DNA of 64,000 nt, taken from positions 8,197,501 to 8,261,500 of the forward strand of contig OX031060.1 of the NCBI GenBank assembly GCA_943736015.1. The letters run 5' to 3'. Below the pieces are notes generated by a model, which had not been told where the DNA came from, did not search any database, and saw only the letters and a list, made by a program, of their open reading frames with translations. The DNA is from Tridacna crocea. Lineage: Eukaryota; Mollusca; Bivalvia; Cardiida; Cardiidae. Position numbers and translations under genes: made by a program. Below are positions 20,288 through 33,400 of the stretch, one piece after another (the first letter of the stretch is position 1; the number at the start of each line of letters is the position of its first letter).

Positions 20288-20874
20288 CCCTTTTCCTGCT
20301 AAAAAATCTTAAATGAAACTTTTAAGCCGACAGTAAAAACTGTATCGAGTCCGCAAGAAGTCGGTCGCGCTAAGCTTAGTTGAGTTAATTGGTTCATTAC
20401 CAGCGTGGAAGCTCGAAAAGGCAGCGGTATTCATTTGACAGCAAATGTCTAATGGACAAAAAATAGATCCCTTTGTAACACAGGAGATTGTTAATAAATA
20501 CTTAACGAGTTCAGATTAAAAAGAACAAGGTATAAACGATGCCAATTATACAATTATAATCAGTTTGCAATCAATATAATGTATCGTTCAGGGTATAAGA
20601 CCAGCCTCTTCCCGCTGCAAGTCTATTTGCTTTTTAATCAGCGGATTTGCATCGTGAATCTGCTTACTGTCTGTAATCGATCTGACCGAAACTAATAAAC
20701 CGTAAGCCAGCAACTTCTCACCCTCCCACGACACCACCCCAGCACCTCTCCCCCCACTCCCCTTTCTCCCAGCCCCCACCCTCAAGCGGAGGGAGTGATT
20801 TTCTGGACTATTATTTTGTTACACTACGATGTCTTCTGAAGATATTTTCATAGTCTATCATCTGGCGAAGTGGG
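20288..20874. other. No gene recognised
   Basis: No supported coding sequence. 20720-20790 is strongly C-rich on the plus strand (CTCTCCCCCCACTCCCC), low-complexity sequence. Confidence 0.4.
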
Positions 20875-22395
20875 GCTGTCTAGCTCACCTGAGCACAACG
20901 TGCTCAAATTGAGCTATTGTGACGGTCTTTTGTCTGTCGTCAATTTCTTTAAATATCTTCTCCTAAACCACTGGGCCAATCTTGATGAAACTTTGCGGGG
21001 ATGTTCCTTAAGTGAAACTCTACCAAAGTTGTTCAAAGAATTAAATTTCACCCATAACTCAGGTTGCCATGGCAACAAAAAAGAAAAAAAATGTAAAATC
21101 TTTGAAATTCTTGTCTGAAACTAGAAGGCTTAGAGCTTTGATATTTTGTGTGCAGCGTTTCCTAGTGAACCTCCACCGAGTCTGTTCATATGATGCCCCT
21201 GCTGTCAAAACTGCCCCCCCCCCAGGGGTTACAAGTTCAAACATAGGTACAAAGAATGAAAATTTTAATATTCTTCTTCTCAAAAACTAAAAGGCCTAGA
21301 GCTTTGATATTTGGCATGTAGCATCTCCTAGTGGATCTCTACCAAGTTTGTTCATATAATGCCCTTGGGGTCATAACTGGCCCAGCCCTGGGGGTCATAA
21401 TTTCGAACACATGAACAAAGAAGGAAAACTTTAAAAATTCTTCTACTCTGAAACTTGATGTTGTAGAGCTTTGATATTTGGTAAATAGCATCTTCTAGTG
21501 GACCTCTACCAAGTGTATTCATATGATGCCCCTGGGGTCAAAACTGCCCCTGCCTCGGGGGTCACAAGTTCAAACATAGGTACAAAGAAAGAAAATTTTA
21601 CTATTCTTTTCTTAAACTAGAAGGCATAGAGCTTTGATATTTTGCATGTAGCAATTCCTAGTAGACCTCTACCACGTTTGTTCATATTATGCCCTTGGGG
21701 TCAAAACTGGCCCTGTCCCGGGGGTCACAGGTTCAAACATAGCAACAAAGAAGGAAAACTTAAAATCTTCTTCTCTGAAACTTGAAGTTGTAGAGCTTTG
21801 ATATTTTGTATGCAGAATCTTCTAGTGGACCTCTACCAAGGTTGGTAATATGATGTCCCTGGAGTCAAAACTGGCCCTGCCCTGGAGCTCACAGGTTGGA
21901 ACATAGGAGCGAGGAAGGAAAATTTTAAATTTCTTTTTCTCTTAAAAGGGAAGGTGTAGAGCTTTGATATTTACTATGTAGCATCTTTGAGTGGACCTTT
22001 TCCAAGTTTGTTCCAAGGATGCTGCTTTGGTCAAAACTGGCCCAGCCCCGGGGATTACAAATTCGAACATAGGACAAAGAAGGAAAATTTAAATTTTTTC
22101 TTTAAAACTGGAAGGCGTAGAGCTTTGATGTTCGTTAGCTTACCTTAGCACAAAGTGCTAAAGGTGAGCTATTGTGATCACCCTATGTCCGGCGTCTGTC
22201 GTTCAGCATCCGTCATCCGTCAACGATTTCTTTAAACACCCTCTTCTCCTAAACCACTGGGCCAATCTTCATGAGACTTGGCAGGGATGTTCCTTTGGTG
22301 AAACTCTACCAAAGTTGTTCAAAGAATTGAATTCCACTCATAACCTATAGTCTAAGGTGTGCGTTCCAGGGCCAATGGCCCTCTTGTTTCGAATA
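20875..22395 (+). mobile_element. 165-bp-unit element (+ orientation), with a second short copy at its end
   Basis: It starts TAGCTCACCTGAGCACAACG. Units around AGAGCTTTGATATTT...CTCTACCAAGTTTGTTCATA recur near 21132, 21298, 21465, 21628, 21792, 21958 and 22118. At about 22135 the start sequence appears again (TTACCTTAGCACAAAGTGC). The end (GTTCCAGGGCCAATGGCCCT CTTG) follows at 22390, so a short copy seems fused to the long one. It is the mirror image of 27241-28912. Confidence 0.78.
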
Positions 22396-22859
22396 CTTTG
22401 TACACATCTATTTTATATGGGCATTCTCGCTACAGAAAAACTACTTTTCAAAGCTACTCAACAAGCAATCCAGCGAATATCCAAATGAAATAAACATTTA
22501 ATTTAAACATATTTTATTCAATATATATTGACATTTACATTTACAATACAAGAAATGATGTGAAAGCGATTGGAACGAAAGCATGTTGCTTATATAGTTC
22601 CTCTCCCTAAACTGAATCACGTGATACTCCAATAATATCAAATGTCAAAAAAGAAAAGAATTTATTACAAAAGAACAGATAATAGGATTATAAACAAAAG
22701 GACTTCGTTATCTGAAAAATTAAAAAGAAAAAAGGAAAAGTGGTTGGTGATTGAGCAGAGCGGCAGCAAAAGATACAAGTTATGCTTGTGTATAAAAGTT
22801 CGCGACAGTACATTGTCAGAAAAGAAGATCAGCGGATCTAACCTTTGATTGGAATAAAA

Positions 22860-25134
22860 CTAAGAGAATCTCTTGCTTTTATCAATGTAATCATGAACTG
22901 CATGGAAGATATGTTCGTTTTCGACAAGGGAGAGTTCATTGTCTCCAAAAAGCACTGTATCAATATTAAAAGCAGATTTAACGCTAATATGTTGTCTGAG
23001 TGTTACTCGAATGTTACAATAAAATCTGCATTCAAAGAAGTAGTGTGTATTAGATTCAACTTCCCCACAACGACAAAGAGGAGAAGCCACAATATTTTTC
23101 CAGAAGAGATGTTGTTTTAGATCGCTACAGTTATTTCTAAGTCGAGTATGAATAATTTGCATTTTTCTTTCCCCATAAAAATAAACTTTACAAGGAGTGG
23201 GTTTGTCTATGTTCAGCAAACGTTTAAACGACGAGAGAGAGTCAGATTCTCTTGTAGCTTGTGGCAAGGAGTTCCATGCGTTTACAGCTGATGGCAGGAA
23301 AGAATTCCTATAAAGGCTGGTTCTACAAAGTATGTTTGCCAAGTCATTAGAATTGCGAAGATTGTACGTTGTGTTACTTCCAATAGTGGACGGAACAAGA
23401 GAGCATAGGTAGTTTGGAACTAGACCATTAACCATTTTGAAAAAAGAATGAGTTTATGTTTATTTCTGCGTTGTCTTAATGTCTCCCAGCCAGATTCTCT
23501 AGAAAGATCTGAAAGAGACACTAATTTGGCGCATCCTGTTACTATCCTGGCTGCCTCGTTTTGGATCTTATCGAGTTCTGCCTTATGGTATTCATACATG
23601 TTGTCCCAAACGGTGTCTCCATATTCAAGAATAGGTCTGATGAATGAGAAGTATATAGTCTGCAGAGAGAGGCGATCAAGCAGAAATTTTAAACGGCGTA
23701 AAATACCTATTCTATTCCATGCCTTCTCAATAATAGATTTAATTTGTTGATCCCAGGATCCATCACAAGATAGACAGATACCGAGGTCTTTATGAAACTT
23801 GACCGACGTAATTGCAATATTTGACATAGTAAAGACTGGGGGGTCGGGTTTGTCACGTTTACGAGATATTAACAATGATTTCGATTTCGAGGGATTAAAC
23901 TTAACCAACCATCTATCCGCCCAGTTGTTTATTTTTTCAATATCCGACTGTAGAATAGCTCCGGATATATGTGGAGTATCGATTTCTATGGAAAGACTAG
24001 TATCGTCAGCAAACAAATTGATTACTGATTCAAGGTTGTCCACAATGTCATTTATGTAAACCAAAAACATCAATGGACCTAATACTGACCCCTGTGGAAC
24101 TCCAGCTCGTACAGGTAATAATTCAGAAGAACCTCCAGGAAGAACCACTTTCTGAGTTCTGTTAGACAGATAATCCCGAAGAAAAGATAAAACTTTACCA
24201 TCTATACCTGCAGCTTGTAATTCAAAAATGAGACCATTGTGCCACACCTTGTCAAATGCTTTGCTAATATCAAAAAATACCATTCTTATTTCACGACCAT
24301 TGTCCAAAGCACTACAAATCCTATCATACAAATAAGTCAACTGGTTGACTGTTGAGTCCCCAGGAAGGAATCCAGACTGACATGGCGTGAAAAAGTTATT
24401 TCTTTTTAGATGATTGAATATATGTTTGTATAAAATTCTTTCAAGACCTTCTCCATAGTGTTTAAGAGCGATACAGGTCTATAATTAGATGGTATAGAAC
24501 GATCACCACTTTTAAATATCGGACACACAAGGGATGTTTTCCAACCAGATGGAAGAACACACTTATCGAGACAAAGATTATATAATCGACAAAGAGGAAA
24601 TGAAATTTGGAACGCTGATTCTACCAATATTTTGTTGTTGATGCCATCTGGACCTGATGCCTTTGCAATACAAAGAGTTTGCAATACATCGAAAACCTCT
24701 TGGGGCGTTATAGTAATATTATTGATATTTTCACCGAGAAATTGCGGATGGTCACACGGAAGAGTGATTGAAGAATCGTCAATCTCTGATTGACTGCAGA
24801 AAAACGAATTCAAAAGATTTGCCTTTTCGTAATCATCTACTGCAAATCTGTCATTAGTAGAGTCAAAAATAGGCGGCAACATTGACCCTGAACTAGAAGT
24901 CGGACTTATAAACGACCTTAGGATTTTCCACCAGTCACGTGAACCTAGATTGCCAGATCTTAATTTAAGTGCCATATTGTTAAAATAATCAATTTTTGCA
25001 AGTCGAATATTTGAAATCACTTCATTCCTTAAACGTCTAAACTTCATCCAATGCTGGTCAGAGTCGGTTTTCCTTGCTTTTTTGTAGTATCTTTTCTCCT
25101 GCGAATTTTTCTTTTTACTTCCGACGTTAATCAA
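22860..25134 (-). pseudogene. LINE reverse transcriptase and C-terminal zinc motif (frameshifted)
   Basis: There are three frame pieces. 25134-24406 has SGPDGINNKIL and IFKSGDRSIPSNYRPVSLL. 24340-23420 has FDISKAFDKVWH, GVPQGSVLGPLMFLVYIND and the catalytic FADD. 23435-22860 has the C-terminal CRCGEVESNTHYFFEC zinc-like motif. Upstream of the first piece a TGA interrupts PHDQP-xL (about 25140). The domains would form the target-primed reverse transcriptase. Frames are broken near 24410 and 23430. Confidence 0.88.
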
Positions 25135-25190
25135 GGCTGGTCATGCGGATTTATGGTGACCGTTTTATTTGGAATTGATTGGGATGCCTT

Positions 25191-26547
25191 TTAGATTAAG
25201 ATGTCCGAAATGTTTTGTGTGTATATGTCCGGGTCGTCATCATAAATAGAATTCCAATCAACTTCTGATAAAGTACTTCTAAGCTTACAATAATCACCGT
25301 TTTCATACTTCCATATTTTACGTTTATATGAGTTATATTTTGGTTTTAAAAAGTTGAAAACACCAAAAATAGGACAATGGTAACGAACATTCAAATTCAG
25401 GCATGGCTCCCCTACTCTTGAAGTTAGAATAGATTCTCTATTTTTCACAAAAAGGAGGTCAATTACTGACATTGAATTTTCAGTGAAATGAGTAGGTTCC
25501 TCGATACACTGCGTGAGATTGAAGTGCCTGCAGATAGAATCAGTTTTTCTATAATGAGACTGGTCCATTATGTTTAGGTTAAAATCACCCATTATAATGA
25601 TGTCGGTGATATTCGTATCGACCGCGAGACCGATAGAGTCCTCAAGTAAAGAGGTATACATCGCAGAAGAATTAGGTGGTCGATAAAAGACACCATATAA
25701 AACATTTCTACAATTACTAAGTTTTATCTCAACCCAAATACATTCCAAATTGTTTATTTCCAAGTCAAGTCTACGTTTATACGCAATGTTATCTTTGACA
25801 TATAGAATCACATCAACGTACCTGTCCCGGTCTCTATCTTTACATTCTGGTGGATGGAAATTTGAGAAAAAAAAGATCGCTAGATGCAACATTACTATGT
25901 AACCACGTTTCTGTAAAGGACAGTATGTCGAAGTAAGAGAACTCCGAAATCAAAATATCCAACTTATTAGAAATACTTTGCACATTATAATGAACTATAG
26001 ACAAATGGTTCGGGAGATTCAGAAAACTGTAAAGGTCACTGGTACAAAAAGAGGTTGATGAAGTATCTGAATGAGGACCAGGATTTAGATGGACATCACC
26101 AGACAAATATAGCAAAGATATTAGCACAGTTAAAATGTATGCGATATCGAGAAATACAAAATTTCTCAAAGGGGAAAAAGAAAATGCAATATTTTGAGAA
26201 TGTTTCTGGTTGAGCAGTATTCTTGATTTGTTATGAAATTCAAATAGCCGAAACATGGTAGATGAGTGTCTAAAATTCCACTGCAAAGAAAAAAGATACG
26301 GGGGAGATAAATGTACTGCAAAAAGAAATGACAGACTTACTATAAAACAAAATGGAAAATTTGGACGATATGTCGGCTTAACGATTTCTATACAATATTT
26401 TTCAAGTGATACCATTAAGCAAATAAAGAAATATACAAAAGCACGACATTTGTCCAAAACATTCCAAAACGTTGAACAAGTAAACAATAATTTCGACCCA
26501 CGGATATATATATCTGTCGTGAATAAGCTGACACTCTGCACAATCAC
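25191..26547 (-). pseudogene. LINE endonuclease region with upstream 2A-like peptide (frameshifted)
   Basis: The first frame (26547-25840) carries hydrophobic stretches, then SGDVHLNPGP (26074-26103), then endonuclease motifs HYNVQSISNK and FTETWL. The frame shifts within an A-rich run near 25870 and continues at 25892-25191 with YVDVILYVKDN, VFYRPPNS, MGDFNLN and VIDLLF. The usual SDHxP motif appears as RYHCPI. This enzyme would nick target DNA to prime reverse transcription. No start codon is certain. Confidence 0.8.
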
Positions 26548-26550
26548 AAG

Positions 26551-27240
26551 AAAAAAAAAAGGTATCTAGGAAACAAAAATAAAGAAAAAATAAAGAAAAG
26601 TAAACATTTACTCGTTAAAAAGCTGCATGGTATGACCCATATAGCAATACTCAGCTAGCACATATCGTATATCATGCACCTATCATTTATAAATATAGGC
26701 TCTATAAGGTTTGAAAAAGGCACTTGTATGATAATAATAACAGATGATTATAAGCCCAGCATGGTGGGCTCATTATTTGCGTCAAGTCTGCTGCACAAGT
26801 AGGCTTGATTTTGCCACAGACGTATTAGTATTGCCGTTTTCCGCTTGCAGATTTTTTTAGCAGCAGTTATTTTTGTTTGCTTACCACATGTTAATATTTG
26901 TTCTCTGCAGATTAATGGTGCGTCATCGCAAACGGGTCAGTCTTCGAAGGATTTGACATGCCCAGACAACGCCAGACATTGTGAATACACGCTTGCGCTC
27001 AACTCATTCTACTTTCATTTTTATTCTGTACAGCCCAACCTCGCATTCTTCACTACCATATATGCATTGCTACTCTTGTATACAGTCCCAAATCTAATAA
27101 TAACAGTAATCCGTGTCAGATTGATCATCGGCACTTATTCATGAATCCACTGAATCAAATTGCTACTCAGGAATAAAGTATAAAATCAGTAATAGTTACT
27201 TACTGTGTGACTCGCTTTCCTTGTTCACAAATTAATTTAA
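26551..27240. other. No gene recognised between LINE and inverted element
   Basis: A short open frame at 26845-27144 has a hydrophobic start but no recognisable family and no clear start, so I do not call it. AT-rich otherwise. Confidence 0.4.
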
Positions 27241-28912
27241 AACAAGAGGGCCATTGGCCCTGGAACGCTCACCTTAGACTACAGCTTATGAGTGAAATTC
27301 AATTCTTTGAGCAACTTTGGTAAAGCTTCATCCAAGGAACATCCCTGCCAAGTTTCATCAAGATTGGCCCAGTGGGTTAGGAGAAGATGTTTAAAGAAAT
27401 TGCCGGACATAGGGCAATCAAATATCAAAGCTCTACACCTTCCAGTTTCAAAGAAGAATTTTAAATTTTCCTTCTTTGTCCTATGTTCGAACTTGTGGTC
27501 CCCGGGGCTGGGTCAGTTTTAACCAAAGCAGCATCCCTGGAACAAACTTGGTAGAGGTCCACTCAAACTTGCTACATACCAAATATCAAAGCTCTACACC
27601 TTCCCGTTTAAGAGAAAAAGAAATTTGAAATATTCCTTCTTTGTTCCTATGTTCCAACCTGTGACCTACGGGGCATATCCAGTTTTGACGCCAGGGACAT
27701 CATATGACCAAACTTGGTAGAGGTCCTCTAAAAGATTCTGCATACCAAATATCAAAGCTCTGCACCTTCAAGTTTCAGAGTTTATAACCAGAGTTATGGG
27801 TGGAATTAAATTTTTTGAACAATTTTATTAGAGCTTCACCAAAGGAACAGAGAAGATTTTAAGTTTTCTTTCTTTGTTGCTAGTGACCCCCCGGGGCAGG
27901 GCCAGTTTTGATCCCAAGGGCATAATATGAACAAACTTGGTAGAGGTCCACTAGGAATTGTTACATGCCAAATATCATAGCTCTGTGCCTCCTAGTTTAA
28001 GAGAAGAAGAATTAAAAATTTTCTGTCTTTGTTCCTATGTTAGAACTTGTGACCCCCGGGGCGGTTTTAACCCCACGGGCATGATTTAAACAAACTTGGT
28101 AGAGGTCCACTAGCAGATTCCAAATACCAAATATCAAAACTCTATGCCATCTAGTTTCAGAGGAGAAGAATTTTAAAGTTTTCCTTCTTTGTTCCTATTC
28201 TCAAACTAGTGACCCCCGGGGTGGGGCCAGTTTTGACCCCAGGGACATCATTTGAATAAACTTGGTAGAGGTCCACTAGGAGTTGCAACATACCAAATAT
28301 CAAAGCTCTACGCTTTCTAGTTTCTGAGGAAAAGATTTTTAAAGTTTTCCTTCTTTGTTCCTATGCTCAAATTTGTGACCCCCGGGGTGGGGCCAGTTTT
28401 GACCCGAGGGATATAATTAGAACAAACATGGTACAGGTCCACAAGAAGATGCAACATACCAAATATCAAAGCTCTATGGCTTTAAATTTCAGAGGAGAAG
28501 ATTTTTAAAGTTTTCCTTCTTTGTTCCTATGCTCAAACTAGTTATCCCCCGGGGCAGGGCCAGTTTTGACCCTAGGGGCATAATTTGAACAAACTTGGTA
28601 GAGGTCCATTAGGAGATGATACATACCAAATATCAAAGCTCTACACATTCCAGTTTCAGAGAAGAAGATTTTCAAAGATTTCGGGGTTCTTTTTTCGTTT
28701 TGTTGCCATGGCAACCAGAGTTATGGGTGGAATTAAATTTTTTGAACATTTTATTTGAGCTTCACCCAAGGAACATTCCTACCAAGTTTCATGAAGATTG
28801 GCCCTGTGCTTTAGAAGAAGAAGATGTTTAAAGAAATTGTTGACGGACGCCGGACATTGGGTGATTACAATAGCTCACCTTTAGCACCTTTGTGCTTAGG
28901 TGAGCTAAAAAG
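27241..28912 (-). mobile_element. 165-bp-unit element (- orientation), complete
   Basis: Reading on the minus strand it begins at 28912 with TAGCTCACCTAAGCACAAAG and GGTGAGCTATTGTAATCACC, and ends at 27241 with GGTGAGCGTTCCAGGGCCAA TGGCCCTCTTG. AATATCAAAGCTCT recurs near 27421, 27583, 27748, 27970, 28129, 28298, 28460 and 28627. It is the inverted partner of 20875-22395. Confidence 0.8.
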
Positions 28913-29203
28913 CATGACATGTGATGGCATGACAATTCTGTATTTTGTCACACCAAAAACAGCTTAATCATTTTTAATTAAATCCACTTTTCAGAACTTT
29001 TAGCCCTTTGATTCCTGAATAAAGCAAATTATTGGAAAACCAACCGAACAACCACAGAATCACTGTATAGAATTAATAAATGAAATGTTATATAGATTTT
29101 ATGCAAAGGTACATGTCTCTTTTTTTGTATACATGTATATTGAGGATTCAGATAAAACAGTCAAATATTGAGGAAATATCATGAAATAATGTCATTATTA
29201 CCT
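28913..29203. other. No feature recognised
   Basis: AT-rich, no supported features. Confidence 0.4.
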
Positions 29204-30092
29204 GTTAACTGTTACCACACAATAATGAGCTCAAGTGAGCTTAAGGAAAAAAGGCTTTTGAAATCATTTTGGTAACCAGCAATTTCGCCTTTTTCCAAAG
29301 TGATTTCAATTTTTTCACAGACAAATTCAAATGTTACAGCCACACTCAGTATGTCGTCTGCCAATGCTTCCAAATTCGATACATCTAAAACTTTCTTGTC
29401 TGGGAAAGAATTAAAACTAGAATCCTACAGGGTTACCTTTATACATGGATTTCAATGATTTGTAACATTTGTTGCGCTTCAGGAATAATTTTTCATAGGA
29501 AGGGACACAAACTCTTATACAGAAAAAAAAACATTCAAGATGTGTGAATTTTATTTTGTGTTTTATTCTTATGAGAATGTTTCTATTGTCCATAATCATG
29601 TACATAAAAAGTTTGTCTATAAAATCAAACAGCTGCTTCCTTCAGGGTCCATATTCAACAACCATTCTGAAAGAAAATTCTCAGTCTTTTTTTAGATTTT
29701 TTTTCCAAAATTTTAAAATAGCACACCTTTTAATTGGCTAAACCAAATTTGGCTAAACCATTTGCTTTAGCCAATCAGATGGCTGAACCATTTTGTTAAG
29801 CCAATCAAAAGTGGTGTTACTTTCCAATTTGGAATATCTTGGAGAATAAGACAAAGAATGTTCTTAACCCTGTCCCAAATGGCAAATTTTGGACCAGACC
29901 AAATTGAAAGCATTTTGCAGATGAAAAATTAACAGTTGCTAAAAACATGATTTTTCTATATGATAGGGTAGAAAACATTGTGGGAAAAGGAGAAAATGCT
30001 GGTTACCAGCATTTTCTCCTTTTCCCACAATGTTTTCAAAAGGTTTTTATTCCTGACCCGTAAAATCCAGGGATTGTTTGGAAAAAGGTTAA
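29204..30092. mobile_element. Two palindromic TTAA elements
   Basis: 29204-29414 (+) is old: its palindrome is shortened (TTTTGGTAACCAGC, with GGAGAAAATG lost). 29864-30092 (-) is well preserved, with the palindrome at about 29967-30040. Between them 29720-29810 contains the tandem phrase TTAGCCAATCA / TTGGCTAAACCA. Confidence 0.75.
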
Positions 30093-30445
30093 GAGCGATT
30101 TGTGAATACATGTACATATAATCTTGAAGAACAAAGTACTTCTAAAAAGGGTTCCAGAGTATGCAAGGAGTTTATCGCACACAAAAACTGATTCAGGAAT
30201 AGTTGGCACTCTCACATTCTTTACCGCACACACAAATTGATTCAGGAATAGCTGGCACTCTCAGATTCTTTACTGCAAACACAAATTGATTCAGGAATAG
30301 CTGGCACTTTCACATTCTAACCAATGTCAATCATGAGCTACAACTTGGAAGTCAAAGCCTTGGATATTGCCACTGAGCTTATGGAGCTCACTCCCTTAGC
30401 CATTCTAGGAGTCTTTTAGATAAATAGGCTGTCCTTCGGTGTAGT

Positions 30446-33400
30446 TCAGATATAGAGGCTGTCCCTTACTGTGTACAGTTGAACAATATAGTTCAGTTCT
30501 TCATCAGCTTTAGGATTTTCCTACAACAAAATTGAAAGTTGAGTGCATTGAAACTACTTTTGGCAGAGAAAACTAGAGCTGTCACTGAATATAACTTAAT
30601 ACCCCTGCCTGTGCTTTGAAAGAAACAAGTGTCAAGTTCAAGGGGAGATAATTCCTTAACCAGGAAGAGTTGACACTCAAAAATTTCGTCTTGCAAATCT
30701 TCAATATATGATCAATATATGTGCAAAGTTTCAATACAATTGAAGGAAAACTGTGGGAGGACTTTGCGACACAAAATTACTAGTATTTTGTACACAGACA
30801 GACACACGGATGGACAGAAAGACACATGGATGGACGCACAGACAGACGTACACACGGACGGACAGGCTGATTCCAGTATACCCCCGAAAACATTCGTTTT
30901 GTGGGGATATACAAAAACAGGGCCATTGGCCATAAAGTGCTCTAGGATTGATACAGCTGAAGAGATCCTGGTTGTGAAGATGTAAAGTACACAAGTGTTA
31001 GTGACCTACATTTTGACCAACATTACATACTTTTGGACTCCTAAGAGATGTCATCAAGACACAAAAATGCTGATAATATTTCATGTATATCAGACAAAAA
31101 ATGCTACCTCCAGACTGCACACAAGGTGTTTTCTAAGATTTATCTCGAGACAAACATGGGGGGGGGGGGGGGAGAGGGGAAAAGGCAGACAAAATAGCGC
31201 TAAGCGGCATCTTCTTTTTCCACAATATTTTCTGTCCTATCACAGACAAATCATGTGATTTAACTGATATTTATCATCTGAAATGAGAAAGCCTAAAATT
31301 TCATGGTCTAACACAGATTTAACCCTTTCCAAAATGACAATTTTTAGACTCCTCCAAACTGATAGCATCCACAGATGACAAATTCAGAATCGACACAAAT
31401 CAGTTTAGGTCCTTGATTGGGTAGAAAACATAGTGGGAAAAGGAGAAAATGCTATTTACAAACATTTTCTCCTTTTCCCACAATGTTTTCAAAAGCTTTC
31501 CTTCCCAGGGCGGTGAAAATCAGGCATCATTTGGCGAAGGTTTAAGATGGTAATTAGAATATTTACCCGAACAACATCTTTGATAGGAGTAGACAGTAGT
31601 AGTGGATGAAAGACTCTCATCGAGGCATGGTCTAAGTATATTGAGTCCGTATAACAAATGTACAACACGGCTTTGACATCAATCATCTGACAGTAGGTTA
31701 GTACTGAAATTGACAAAGTTGTACGAGTCATTCCCTGTGGAATAGGAGCTTAACCCTTTACCACACAGCAGAATTTTAGACCTGTCCAAATGGAAAGCAT
31801 TTGCAGGCAATAATTTCATAGTGGCTTAATTGACACAATTTTTCTTTGATAGAGAAGAAAACTTTGTGGGAAAAGGAGAAAATGCTGGTTACCAACATTT
31901 TCTCCTTTTCCCTCAAAGTTTTCGAAAGGTTTCTTTCTAAGGACCATTAAAAGTTGTCATGTGTGGTAAAGGGTTAATGCATCTGCAAAAAGTATCGACC
32001 TACGGGTAGATCAGCCTGCAGAGTTTGTGCAGGCTAGCCTGGATTGAACCTTCATGATTTTGGTCAATTTCTGCATGTCTAAGGACCACTTTAATTCATG
32101 ATTCATAGGGTGTTTTACTAAATGGATTTTATGAATACATAACCATGTATTGGCTTGTTTGCTATCATGCATCAGAAAGATTTATTAACCCATTACCAAA
32201 CAACAATATTTTAGACTTGTGACCCCCGGGCCGGGTCCAAATTGAAAGCATTTGCAGACAACAAAATAAAAGTGACTGTAAATTTGAAATTTGTTTTCTG
32301 AAGGGTAGAAAACATTGTGGGAAAAGGAGAAAATGCTGGTTACCAGCATTTTCTCTTTTTCCCACAATGTTTTCTACAGGTTTCTTTCTCAGGGGCGTCA
32401 ATAGTAGGGATTGTTAGGTAATGGGTTAACTCTTTATCACACAATCCCTACTTTTAAGGACCCTGAAAAAGAAAACATTTGAAAACATTGTGGGAAAAGG
32501 AGAAAATGCTGGTAACCAGCATTTTCTCCTTTTCCCACAATTTTTGTCTACCTTTCCAAAATCAAAATTCAATTTTTGATTCAAATCTATTTTGTTTTTC
32601 TGCAAATGCTTTTAATTTGGACTTTTGTCGTTTGGTTGTAAATCCTTTACAAAACAATTGCAATTCTAATTCTCCAGCTGATAAAGGATTTTGAAAGCAC
32701 TGCAGGAGACAGAGAAAATGTCAGACACCAACAACTTCCTTTTTCCATCCAACATATTTTCAGGTCTTTCAAGACCATTCCATTAATTACACCATATTTA
32801 ATCCATTGTCTGTAATTGCTTTGAATATGAACAAGTCTAAAAGTTTTAAATCAGGCAAATAGTTTAATATATACAAGATGTCTGCAGAAACATGTGAGAA
32901 AAGTAGTCAGTGGCTTTGGATAGAAAGGTGTGCTAGTACTGGTGTGAGAAAGCCAGGAAGCACATTTGCATCACCGACCGCCATGATATGACCGTAGAAG
33001 TGGCATTAAACCCCAATACAACCAACCAATAGAATTTACAAGACAAAAACATTAGTTGGTTTTCGTTTATCTATCTTTGCCACCCATGTAGGCAATGTCC
33101 CCAAAAGACTGTTAGTTTCTTTAAAGAGGATAGTGCTCAATACAAGACAAAACCCATCCACAGTTTCATCATGTTCTTCAACATGCTCAGACCTCAGTAT
33201 AGTATCTAGTCCAACAGATGATTGGTAATTTTAGACAGACAGCCATGGGGCTCGAACAATCACCCTGATGTGATCTGAGACATGATAATTATGTGTCTTA
33301 TCCTCTACCACTAGAGCTATTTGGGCTGTTCAGCAAGTAGTAGTACAACATCTTGTCTAGTTCTTAATTTAACCTTTTCCCAAACAAGCCCTTCTTTTTA

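Larger units (their letters stand above)
22500..26550 (-). mobile_element. Non-LTR retrotransposon (APE-type LINE), about 4 kb, decayed
   Basis: Read on the minus strand the order is an upstream hydrophobic segment with a 2A-like GDVHLNPGP, apurinic endonuclease, reverse transcriptase, and a C-terminal CCHC-like motif. Possible 3' end signals (AATAAA-like, minus strand) lie near 22510-22530. At least three frameshifts and one stop split the frames, so this copy is dead. Ends are approximate; no target duplication was identified. The lineage (CR1/L2- or Jockey-like) cannot be fixed without a tree. Confidence 0.85.

Noticed and set aside
23448..24059. Plus-strand open frames antisense to the reverse transcriptase
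   Set aside because: The minus strand encodes clear RT motifs across the same bases.
26845..27144. Hydrophobic open frame resembling a signal peptide protein
   Set aside because: No recognisable family, no clear ATG context, and a CTCTGCAG acceptor-like site inside; not enough to call a gene.
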